In this document: positions 1-9,208 of the stretch, in pieces
How positions within the stretch are numbered: the first letter of the stretch is position 1
How the letters are laid out: the number at the start of each line of letters is the position of its first letter
Origin: Strobilurus pachycystidiatus
Taxonomy: Eukaryota; Basidiomycota; Agaricomycetes; Agaricales; Physalacriaceae
DNA: 64,000 nucleotides
Assembly: GCA_019915135.1 (NCBI GenBank)
Contig: JAHLMK010000015.1
Coordinates: 682,001-746,000, forward strand
Direction: 5' to 3'
Position numbers and translations under genes: made by a program
The notes under the pieces: model-generated
Seen by the model: only the letters and a program-made list of their open reading frames with translations
What the model was told of the DNA's origin: nothing
The model's database searches: none

Positions 1-788
1 ATGTTCAAACTTCATGGCCTGTGATCTGAGGTACTTTGACGCAGGTAATGGATATGTATGTCCGAGGTTCTACCAGTCAGCATAACCTACCGAGCAAGCA
101 ATGCAGTTCCCCAGAGAACACGTCCTTGGGTGACGTGCGTGGAAGTACATTTCCTCCCTCCCAAAACATCTTGACGGGAGATGTATATTTCTCCCGTCAA
201 AGGTTCCAGCGTTGGCATAAAGATAAATATAATGTATTAACAAGATGTTCGCGCCATCCCAATGATGACGCGGTAAGAATACAAACTGCACTAACAACAT
301 AGCAACAATGGAAGCGATAAATAGAGTGCTCGGGTGAACAGGGTGCCAAGTACAAAAAAGAAGAGCGCGTCAGGATATACTCGGTGTGAACCGAAGGACA
401 GACTTGCTGACGGTCTACGTACCCCAATGGGTGCGATAAATATGTCACCCGGATGCGAACATCGACCTTCACTTGCTTCCGGATGCCACTGGAGGCTGTG
501 GAGTCGCCGACTTGTCGCGGGACTAAGAAACATCAGAGGAAATACAGTGAAGGAAAAGGAACCAACCTTCATTGCCCGCGCCAGGTCACGGTGAGACATA
601 CCGGCCTTCCCGAAAAGGCCGAGGCGGTTACGAAGGCTGGTAGCCAGGATGGTCTGGCTCATGATGAGATGTGAAAGGACAGGAAGGAAATGATTCACCT
701 TGTGATTGTACTGGCCTAACTCCACATCCGAAACCCTAGCAGGACGAAGTGTCGTCGAGGTCTTCTCGGGATCTCCCTGGTGACAACG
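1..788. other. Left-edge intergenic region
   Basis: No gene is supportable here. The short open frames on both strands overlap each other, lack splice logic and match nothing I recognise. Around 119-200 the DNA holds a motif of the form GGAAGTACATTTCC and a perfect hairpin. The motif is the inverse of a repeat seen again near 25.8-26.6 kb. Confidence 0.6.
171..200. repeat. Perfect 11-bp inverted repeat (hairpin)
   Basis: Arms TTGACGGGAGA (171-181) and TCTCCCGTCAA (190-200) are perfect complements around the 8-nt spacer TGTATATT. It lies about 30 bp from a GGAAGTACATTTCC motif. Confidence 0.75.
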
Positions 789-2512
789 TTAGCGAGAAGT
801 CATATATTGAACAAAAATAGTCACCTGCCCCGCGACGTCAAGCAGCGCCGTGACATCTTCAACGAGTTTGAGGCCGACTGCCAAAGACTTGCGGCCGCGT
901 TTGGTGATCTCCTTAGGAGGAGCATGTCCGCGAGGGCTGCGACGGGGACGACTGTCCTGCGCCTCCTCCGGGACTACTGCCTGCCCACCAGTCACCGCTG
1001 AGATGCACACGACGTACTCACTGGCATTGCCATCAGACTTGGTCGATTCTTCGAATTCCTCAACCAGTGCTGTCACCGCCATGGGATCGTGGCCGCTATC
1101 GATGAGAAACTGTCGAAACTGATCCGTCGTCATTCTTTTCACGACGTCAGCAAAGTCGCCCGAGTTCGCCTCCGCGGCGCTGGACTAGAATAGAAGAGTC
1201 AGCCACTGCAGACGGAGGACATACATTTCCATACCTGGGCCAAGCGTTCTTGGCGAGCTTTCGAGATGTACTGCCGCTTGCGGTTCCGAGGATTAGCCTA
1301 TTTTATGAAGTCAGCGACACAAACTTCCCGCAAGTGAACTGATACTGACTTTGCGAGCAACGAGGTGATCTTCCTGATCTTCCGTAGGAGGACACGTCCG
1401 CTAAAACGTCACGGAACCGATGAGCTGCGCAACAGAAAATAGAACCCATTGAATCAACCCACCTTGACAGGGCGCGTGTCCTCGGAGAGTTCCTCGCTTG
1501 AGCGACGGCGCTGTGTAAGAACCCATGAGTTCGGTAATTTTGAGTAACCGAAGACAAAGAAATAACATACCTTGCCAGAGAGGCGCATGTCATAGGCCTG
1601 TACCGCTTCACGATGAACATGGTACGCCCCTCCGGTCCTCATGCGAGCGACCTTGGAGGTGTACGGTGGGAACGTGGGTGGAAGAGGGAAAGGTGAGCTG
1701 TCCGGAGTTGGCCGATCGGAGGAACGGTCCGGTGTCGACAGCAAGGTGGAGTTCAAGCTAGGCGTCGGAGAAGGAGGAGCTGTTCCCACAGAGTTGGGGC
1801 TGCAGAAAATCTGGGAACCTTCAGCAGACATACTAGGAGAGGCATTGTCTGCCATTCCGTGAATCTGTCTTCGCGCAAAGTGACGCGTGCGGTCTGAGAT
1901 TGGTTTGTTACGTGTAGGGCTCAAGTCCACGGCGGAGAGGATGTCATCGGGATCGGCGATGCCCGACGCGACGTCGGCGAGATACTGTGGAAGAGCGGTG
2001 GAGTGAAGGACGCGTCGAAGCCACTAAGAGCTGTATGTCAGCCAGCCAAGACCTAGAGACTGAGTACTCAGCTCACCAGAATTTCGAAACACTTCCACTC
2101 CAGCAACCCGGTGATGTCCATGGGATCGGCTGGGCGGGGGCGGTTGAATTTGCATCCAAACCTTGACAACAAGCTTTCGATGAAGATCATCACGGCATAT
2201 GGCCCCTGCCTGAGCGCCTGACGGTACTCGTCGCAGTAGGACTCGGCCCATTTGGCCTGCACGGCTGGAACCTGCAACGCGCATCAGTAAAGCTTGCTTG
2301 CGAACGATGCGACGCTTCGGAGCAGGGATTATAGACCAAGACTTACCGGGGTAGACCTCATGGTCGCCTCCGGAGTGTGCAAGCACTGGAGCCGTAGCTT
2401 GTGGTCCTAACGTTATTTTGATTAGCGTCGAGTTCACGATCGAGGAACGCGCGCGCGTCGAGTTCACGATGCTTACCGGGACCTGAAAATCCGTGTCGAA
2501 AACGTCGGTCAT
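789..2512 (-). CDS. Hypothetical protein, 8 exons, 433 aa
   Basis: I do not recognise the family. Reading leftward from ATG at 2512, exons 2477-2512, 2347-2406, 2077-2271, 1571-2023, 1463-1510, 1350-1400, 1235-1297 and 789-1184 join in frame through consensus introns to a TGA at 789; the exon lengths sum to 434 codons. Residues about 15-95 look like a folded, helix-rich region (segments PVPAVQAKWAE and YAVMIFIESLL). A proline/serine-rich linker follows, then a basic stretch (NPRNRKRQYISKARQERL), and an acidic helix (TALVEEFEES). No signal peptide or membrane helix is seen. The splice model rests on frame and motifs only, so individual exon edges may move. Confidence 0.6.
2425..2470. repeat. 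16-bp direct repeat inside an intron
   Basis: GCGTCGAGTTCACGAT occurs at 2425-2440 and 2455-2470, a 30-bp period, inside the first intron (2407-2476) of the leftward gene. The spacer is an alternating GCGCGCG run. Probably slippage. Confidence 0.7.
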
Positions 2513-3419
2513 GGCAAGCTGGCTGGAATTAAGAGCGGTGATAGAAATGAGGAGACCAAGTAATCTACCCTAAAGCGGATTTTTAATCAGCAGAAGGGAG
2601 GCTTGGGACAGCTATGCAGTTGCACGGGTACTTGCGAAGGGAAAAAACCCGGCAGAGGACTGGCAGAGACGGCTTGCAGCCGATTCCGGAATCACCTGAT
2701 TCAGGAACTTAACAGTCTAGACCATGACGACATCAATCATGATGGTTCGTCTGCCCTGCGTCTGCCCAAGTCCACTGGCTCGGGGACCGAGTGCTTAACT
2801 CTCCCAGCTGCCTTGCCGGCCACTCGCTTTTGCATGTATGATACCTTGTGTAGTGATATGAGCTATATATTGGAGATGCCAAATGAGTTTGCAGGCACGA
2901 GCAGCATGACCCGCAAGTGAGAACATCTGCACGTATATACTCACTCTAAAATCACTTTCTGTGGCCATTTCTACCCGTCTAAATAGACTGTGTAAGTAAC
3001 TAAGTAGCATACAGAGTGGTTTCAGGTCAAATAAAAAAATTCCGGGGAGTGCGCCTTGAATGAACATGCTTGCGGTTACATCTCGTTAGGTGCAACTGAA
3101 CACGATCTTTGCATTTTGAAGCACCATTTTTAAATGGCTTACTGACTCATCCCACCTTGTTCTAAAAATCTCTTAAAAAATCTTTCACCCTCTTGACACA
3201 AAAGGTCAAACTTCCACTCTTCAGATAGACCGTCGACTGCCAGCGAGTGCGGTTCTGTAAATGCGAATATTCCGTTGTCGTGAACTGGCCACACTATTTT
3301 TGGGACCGGCTGCTCGGGCCAGAGCCCTCTCGTGTACAGGCTACGCAAGACCGGCCCGAATGAGCGAGTTGCTCATCCGTAAGGTGAGTGCGTCATCAGT
3401 TGGTTTGCCTTAGCACATC
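2513..3419. other. Intergenic region
   Basis: This spacer separates two divergent genes. A 69-residue leftward frame at 3139-3348 reads rather protein-like (KIVWPVHDNG, EEWKFDLLCQEGERFFKRFL) but has no recognisable partner exons. It could be a relic. Nothing else is supportable. Confidence 0.5.
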
Positions 3420-4118
3420 ATGGACTCTTTTCTTGGGCAGCAAGCTGTCGCTCCCTACTGCTCCGTTTCTCTTCCCACCGCACAAGCACAACTGCCTTCC
3501 TCGGATGCACGACCACCTCCACGCTCTGACGAAGACAAACGAGAGCAGGCGAGACTTGTTCGCCGCGCCTACGAGCATCGGTGCGTCTTGATTTGTTTCC
3601 TTCCACTCTGTGTTCACAGCCGAGTCACAGGCACGCCGAACGGCGCCGCGAAGAGGCCAAGGAGCGCCGCCGAGCTGAACGCGCTGCTCAGCGACTTCTG
3701 CCAGCAGCGGAGCGTGAAGCCATCCAGCAGCGCCGCCGTAACTACGAGGCCGCTTATCGCAGCAGGAATCGTTGGCCCTTGCTGAAGAAAAGTGAGGCGC
3801 GTCGTGAGCGGTACGTTCATTTTCTCAGCTTCCCGATTTGGACTTCTCATCCGCTCCAGCAACCACCTCGATGCATGGGCCGCCACCCACGATGTGGTTA
3901 GCACCAATCCACCGCCGTTCCTGCCTCGCGCTGCTTCCCTCAAGAACTCGCACGAGTACTCGCCGCTAGAACTCGTCCGTCATGCAGAGACCTGCGAGAC
4001 ACGCAGCCGGGACCGCTTAACGGCCTTCGAGATGGGGATCAAGCACGGGCATGCCGGCCAGTCAAAGCCAAAGGTCTCCAGGAGACGCAAGGACAGCGGA
4101 TACACCGATTACGATTAG
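3420..4118 (+). CDS. Hypothetical protein, 3 exons, 199 aa
   Basis: Exons 3420-3580, 3631-3810 and 3860-4118 join in frame through two introns of 50 and 49 nt (gtgcgt..cacag, gtacgt..tccag), giving 199 residues and a TAG stop. The middle exon is a highly charged arginine/glutamate-rich helix (ERRREEAKERRRAERAAQR), probably coiled coil. The C-terminal part has a conserved-looking block (ESPLELVRHAETCET-like, near residues 145-160) and a basic tail ending TDYD. Family and function are unknown to me. The 5' LTR of the retrotransposon begins 316 bp downstream, so the gene is not interrupted. Confidence 0.7.
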
Positions 4119-4434
4119 TGCCGCGGCCCATTTGTACTTACGTATTGCTCGTGTTCACTGTATAATACTTTCATGCTCCCTTTTTGGCCCGAAAACTCGA
4201 TTCCCCAACGTCAAGGCTAAGTCTAGAATCAGAGACATGTCAGCCAAGTGCAAGTTTCAGGCTGACAAGACCATCACACAAGAAGTGGAGGTGTAACACA
4301 AGGTATATATTGTAAACTACAAGAGCTACAGGAGTGTGATTAAGTGGTACACTATTTTCTGAATTTTCTACGACTACGACGGAGACACAAACAGATATCA
4401 GGATAACACGACGACGGCAACACTACGACAACGG
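4119..4434. other. Spacer up to the retrotransposon insertion site
   Basis: Noncoding. The last 60 bp are rich in CGACGAC/CAACGG words (acgacggcaacactacgacaacgg). The same character resumes right of the element (acgggacaacgatcgatgac), so the element landed in one simple-sequence-like patch. Confidence 0.6.
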
Positions 4435-6103
4435 TGATACGCAGGGTACTATTCCAGTACTAGAAACGGGGAATTTTGCGATTCCTGAACAGCCCAAAGA
4501 CCTTAGGAACCTCCAGTCAAGTACTTAGGATAGAGCACGCAGGAGTTACTGCCTTGACGCGGGCAAGCCTCCAGGACAAGGTCCAGGCGCCTTAACAAGT
4601 CCTTTAGGACAGGCGCGATCGAAACCTTCGATCACCTTCATCCGAATATCCTTATCCGCGCGTTGGATCCCTTTCAAGATCCCGTACCTTTGCGTGTACC
4701 TTGTACTACAGACGATGTGCTATAACCATTCGCACCCAAGGAGGGTCCAAGGTCTCCAGGCGGTTCAGTTCGAGCGACCCAAGACCTGCGCACCTCAACC
4801 CAAAGACCTGGAAGGTCCCGAAATAGTTCAAGGACGTCACAACCCTTTTGGGGAAACAATCTTCGGAGCTGTCAAGGACTCCGAACCGACGCCTTCCGCT
4901 ATGCCGATCGATCATGATCCACGATCAAGGACCACCCCGAAAGCAGGGTGTATTACCACTTTAAGAAAGCACTCCCCTGTAGTGTCTGCGCTCGAAAGGA
5001 CGTTCTTAACGATCTCCATCCAACCTATCCACAAGAAAGCAGGTGTCCGTAGGACCTTGCAACATAAAGATACCTAAGGATCGAAGTCCTTATCGGACCT
5101 TGATCTCCTGGGCACAAGGATTGTACCATACCGCCAAGGTGGCGTATATGGCTAAAGGACCAAGCGGCCTGTCCGCAGTTGTTTCGACCAGGGATAGCCA
5201 ATAAGAATCCAGCACTTGTATGACTCGAAAGTCCGATGTATCCGATCCTAGAATAGATGCTTACTCAGTAGGAACCCACCAGTAGTATAAAAGGGCCCAA
5301 AGGACCCATATTTCAGCAGCTTAGAGCCCCCTCCAGTAGCCGCTAGTCAGACGCAGCCATTGTAGTGAATCTATCTCGAGTTTCGACTCATTTCTGCAAA
5401 GTACACAAAGACCCCAAAGACCTTTCCAAGATTTAAAGACATCAGGTGTTGCCAAACTCCTTGAAAGACTCGAAAGAACCTTATTCCGACGTACCAAGTC
5501 AAGTACCAACGAATCTACTTGGTGTTAGAACCTTGTATTCGCAAGAAGGCCGGTTTGCAAGTGGTTCTGCCCTGCACTCACGCTCTTTCGTGAAGTACTT
5601 CCCTTTGAGGAATAAGTCGAGTTTGAACGAGTGTTGTCAACGTCTGAGACACCTTCCGGAACCTTTGGTCCCGGTGCAAGACACTAGAAGTTTGGTTTAA
5701 GTGCAAGAAGGAGTCCTTATCGTTAGCAGTCCAGTGGCGTAAAACCTGCGGTAGCGGCCTGACGATTCCAAGACAAAGTCCTTGTACACCAGAGCACTTG
5801 ATAGGTAGAAGCTACATTGCCTCGCGCTGTTTAAGGTCTTCATACGTCAAGAGGTTCGGCCTACGACTTCAAGGTTTTCTTGTGTCATTTCGATCAGAAT
5901 CCCTACACCCCCAAAAACAACTCGTAGTTTAACTACAGCGATTCGGAATACATCTCTATTTCTCCATTACCCAAAAGCACCTTGTTCTCTCGAACCTTTG
6001 TGCACCCCAGCTCCCTTACAAGGAGTACTAGTTGTGATAAGGATTGATAGTGTGGTTAGACGATAGCTTCTTTTTCAGAGGTCTATTCCGAACTTGCACA
6101 TCA
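4435..6103 (+). repeat. 5' LTR, 1669 bp
   Basis: Direct repeat of 19158-20826 at a constant offset of 14723, with no gaps. It starts TGATAC and ends CACATCA. TATAAAAG at 5286-5293 suggests U3 is about 880 bp, with transcription starting near 5315. The LTR is long for a fungal gypsy element. It contains no convincing coding frame: the longest, 127 residues at 4694-5077, starts at GTG. Confidence 0.95.
5286..5293 (+). promoter_or_regulatory. TATA box of 5' LTR
   Basis: TATAAAAG in a GC-containing context (gtagTATAAAAGggccc). It is correctly placed to initiate the genomic RNA of the element about 30 bp downstream. The identical copy is at 20009-20016. Confidence 0.7.
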
Positions 6104-6108
6104 TATTT

Positions 6109-6128
6109 TGGAGCCCACCGCGAGGGGG
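6109..6128 (+). other. Primer-binding site
   Basis: TGGAGCCCACCGCGAGGGGG begins five bases after the 5' LTR. TGG is the complement of a tRNA CCA tail, and the following bases would pair with a tRNA acceptor stem and T arm. I do not assign the amino acid. Confidence 0.75.
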
Positions 6129-6170
6129 TGTAAATTTTGATTTCGAAAAAGACTTCTAAGTCGACCTTGA

Positions 6171-8039
6171 GATCGGAATCTCCATAAACAAAAGACACTG
6201 GCTGCAAGGAACTCTGGTCGTTACACCAACAGCCAGAACCGCGCAAATCCACAACCCCCAAAAGGAGACCCAGTTATTGCCGGATCTTCAAATCCAGCAA
6301 CCTCTGGTATCACTAGTCGCCTAAGAAGCAATCGCCCAATCGCCGGCTCACTTTACAACGGTTTACCTAGTGAAGTAGCTCAAGCACAGCGACGCTTTGC
6401 AGACCCGACTACTCCCAAGAACCAAAAGAAGAAACGTACGCAAGTACCACCTTCAACACCTACTGCCTCTAGGATCAGATCTTCTTCAGATCCTGAATCA
6501 CCTTCGAGAACTCCAACCAGTACCCGAAGACATTCGGACTCTAGAACATCGCCTAGTCCCGCATTTGTGACACCTTTCGGAAGTCCTTTGACTGACCTTG
6601 AAGACCCCGAAAGTCCAGAACCTATTACCCCCTTCATTGACTTTAACACGTCTACCCAAAACACGATACCAGTTCCAGTAATGGCAGTACGAGCAATTGT
6701 ACCTTCCGAGGAACTTAGTGCTGAAGCTAAGAAAGAGATCCAAGGCAAGAAGATTCCGATACCATTCTCAAGGGATGCTCCCAAATTCAAGGGACACTCC
6801 GGCGATGATGTGAGGGAGTTCTTCACGATGTGCAACTGGATCTTTGACCAGACAGGAATCGCCGAACAAGGTACTAAGTTGGAAGTAGCCGCGCTATACG
6901 CCGGCCACGAACAACGCCTAAGGTGGCACAAAAACCCAGACTACTTGAAAGGTGTCTGGGCGGACTTCCAAGAATCAGTTCTCTCCTCATACTCAAAGGG
7001 AAAGAACGATCCTACGTACGTCCCGGCCGACCTAAAGGATGCCTTGGACCCGTACCTGGCTAGGCCCATAGCCAACAAGCAAAAGTGGGAAAGCTTTCAG
7101 CGCGAAGTGCTCCATATCATGGGACATCTTATCACGTCGGGAGAACTTACCAATAAGGGTGCTATAGAAGATATCAAGTCCTCTATCACAGAGGGAGTTT
7201 GGCATAATGTCCTTGGGGACCTCAGGCGCGATGCGAAAGCTAATGCAACAGCCGGGACAACCCCCACCTATGACTTCACGTTGTCAGAGGTCGAGGCAGC
7301 AATCTCCAACTACTTCTTGACCGATAAATGGATGAGCAAGAGTGCGAAGGATAGTCCTTATAACAGAGAACTTATTCCCGCCTCTACCACCCGAATCAAG
7401 ACAGAGGAGTTGGATGAATACCTGAATAGGGTAGCTAGCCTTCAGGATATTATCCAGAAAGGAGAAAAGGAACGCGAAGAGGCTCGCAAGGCTGATCAGA
7501 AGATGATGGCAGAACTTCTCCATACCTTACAGCGTGGAGGTCCGCAAGGACTCCGCACACAAGGTTTTGTACAAGAAGCCTCGCCGGTTTATCTACAAAC
7601 ACCTGCTCAAGGTGTCTCAGTCCCGACCAACTTACCGAACGGACTCTACAAAGCTCCCCCGGGCGCGTTCCCAGGAAACAAGTTCGTAGTTAACGATGGA
7701 AGGTGCTACTTCTGTCGCGAGCTAGGACACATTGTAGCAAATTGTCCGACAAAGGAAATGTGCGAAAGCAATGGTCATATCTACAAGCCTGGCGGTACCA
7801 ACATATATCATGTAACGAATGGAACTACTAGTCAACCTATTCAAAGGGTTAGTCCCAAGCAGCCTCTCAGCCCTTGGGAACAAGTTCAGAAGTTTCAACA
7901 AGAAAATGCACCTAAGGTATCGGCGTTCCAATCTCAAGAAGATGAGTTCGCACCTGAGGTCGCGATGTATGTTCAAACCCCAACCCAAGAAGAAGAGTTT
8001 GCCCCCGACGCCTATCAGGGTTTCGGCAGGGCTCGATGA
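6171..8039 (+). CDS. gag: Gag capsid/nucleocapsid polyprotein
   Basis: Structural protein forming the cytoplasmic particle in which the RNA is copied. The frame is open from 6171 (after TGA at 6168-6170) to TGA at 8037-8039, but the first in-frame ATG is at 6681. The ATG-less 510 bp still read as a proline/serine-rich protein (TPKNQKKKRTQ, SSSDPESPSRTPTS), so translation may start at a non-ATG codon or after splicing. From 6681 the protein has a helical capsid-like region (FKGHSGDDVREFF, MCNWIFDQTGIAEQG), a coiled-coil segment (QKGEKEREEARKADQKM) and a CCHC zinc knuckle, CYFCRELGHIVANC (C-x2-C-x4-H-x4-C). The stop overlaps the start of the protease frame by ATGA. Confidence 0.85.
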   Translation, partial: DRNLHKQKTLAARNSGRYTNSQNRANPQPPKGDPVIAGSSNPATSGITSRLRSNRPIAGSLYNGLPSEVAQAQRRFADPTTPKNQKKKRTQVPPSTPTASRIRSSSDPESPSRTPTSTRRHSDSRTSPSPAFVTPFGSPLTDLEDPESPEPITPFIDFNTSTQNTIPVPVMAVRAIVPSEELSAEAKKEIQGKKIPIPFSRDAPKFKGHSGDDVREFFTMCNWIFDQTGIAEQGTKLEVAALYAGHEQRLRWHKNPDYLKGVWADFQESVLSSYSKGKNDPTYVPADLKDALDPYLARPIANKQKWESFQREVLHIMGHLITSGELTNKGAIEDIKSSITEGVWHNVLGDLRRDAKANATAGTTPTYDFTLSEVEAAISNYFLTDKWMSKSAKDSPYNRELIPASTTRIKTEELDEYLNRVASLQDIIQKGEKEREEARKADQKMMAELLHTLQRGGPQGLRTQGFVQEASPVYLQTPAQGVSVPTNLPNGLYKAPPGAFPGNKFVVNDGRCYFCRELGHIVANCPTKEMCESNGHIYKPGGTNIYHVTNGTTSQPIQRVSPKQPLSPWEQVQKFQQENAPKVSAFQSQEDEFAPEVAMYVQTPTQEEEFAPDAYQGFGRAR

Positions 8040-9208
8040 AGGAAGGAGTGCAGTTAGCACATACTCCTCCGGAGAGCCAGTTCACTGTAGAAACTCGTCA
8101 AACTCGTCAGAGTACAAAAGCACCTAGTGCACCTTTGGATTCAACTCCACAAAAGAAGGTAACCTCATGGCCTAAGGACCGGGTGTCCGTGGTCATTCCA
8201 AAAGCAGCACCGCCTAAGGTATCATTCTCCAAGCCGGAAGTCACTCAAGAAGTAGAACCTGTTGACCAGGAACTTCTTGACGAAGTCCTGGCGATGGAAG
8301 AACCAGACCCGGTGCCGCAACCAAAAGCAGATTCAACTCTGTCAGAAAAGAACCAACCAAAGGTTCAACCTAAGGAACCTAAGGTCAAGAGTTTCCAACG
8401 TCGTAGCCTGGCAGAAGAACTCTTGCACAAGAATCCCAGTTGGCGTGAAGCCTGGAAATTCTTGTTACCCGAAGCCCTACTAGCTACCAACCCCCCTTGG
8501 CAGCAGAGCATTTCGGACTTCATCAGGAAACGCAACACGCCGGTGGCTGTATTCAAAACGGAAGTAGTGGCCGAAACGGTCCAGGATCACTTCCAACCCG
8601 AGCTATATTCAGTCAACTTTCACGAACAAGGTGATTTACCTATTGGTGGGATTGTAGTCCACGATGCGGTAGAACAGTTTGTAAACCTTTCCGGAGGTCA
8701 CTATACTGGTCCCTTTCAAATGATAAGTGGCAATATGGCGCCGGAAAATGCAGATCTACGAACCTTTTGGCCCTTGATCAACAAGAATGGTAAAAAGGAG
8801 AGTTTAGTGGATGGTGGGTCGCAGATCGCCTCCATTTCGCTCAAGGCAGCATTGGAACTAGGAATAGCCTATGATCCCACTTTCACCATTACTATGGAAA
8901 GTGCGGACAAGGGACGAACCAGTACCTTGGGATTGGCTCGTAACATACCTTTTGACTTTGAAGGAATTGTCTATTACCTTCAGTTGCATGTGTTGCAGGA
9001 TCCCGCCTATGAGGTCCTACTGGGACGACCTTTCGAGATCGTTTCAAACCTGGTCATCACCAACCTTCCCAACGGGAACGCAATCGGAACCCTTACGGAT
9101 AACACCAATGGGAAGAAGTTATCGCTACCTTCTTACCGTCGAGGACAGATCCCAAGACATATGATTCCAGGGGGACAGACGGGTTTTCACGGGAACCTAA
9201 GGACGTAG
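8036..9208 (+). CDS. Retroelement aspartic protease (separate frame)
   Basis: This 390-residue frame starts at ATG 8036, overlapping the gag stop as ATGA, and ends with TAG at 9206-9208. The first half is a proline/lysine-rich linker. The retropepsin core lies near residues 250-355: a catalytic turn LVDGGSQI, then FDFEGIVYYLQLHVL and a flap/C-terminal region EVLLGRPFE. The catalytic turn is D-G-G rather than the usual D-S/T-G; related fungal elements can carry such variants, so this does not prove loss of activity. It would cleave Gag and Pol into mature proteins. Frame relationships suggest restart after gag termination rather than fusion to gag. Confidence 0.85.
   Translation: MKEGVQLAHTPPESQFTVETRQTRQSTKAPSAPLDSTPQKKVTSWPKDRVSVVIPKAAPPKVSFSKPEVTQEVEPVDQELLDEVLAMEEPDPVPQPKADSTLSEKNQPKVQPKEPKVKSFQRRSLAEELLHKNPSWREAWKFLLPEALLATNPPWQQSISDFIRKRNTPVAVFKTEVVAETVQDHFQPELYSVNFHEQGDLPIGGIVVHDAVEQFVNLSGGHYTGPFQMISGNMAPENADLRTFWPLINKNGKKESLVDGGSQIASISLKAALELGIAYDPTFTITMESADKGRTSTLGLARNIPFDFEGIVYYLQLHVLQDPAYEVLLGRPFEIVSNLVITNLPNGNAIGTLTDNTNGKKLSLPSYRRGQIPRHMIPGGQTGFHGNLRT

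Noticed and set aside
4694..5077. 127-residue frame present in both LTRs
   Set aside because: It starts at GTG, spans U3 noncoding sequence upstream of the TATA box, and looks compositionally like the LTR itself.
6380..6931. 183-residue leftward frame opposite the gag N-terminus
   Set aside because: Shadow of the serine/proline-rich gag frame. No plausible function.
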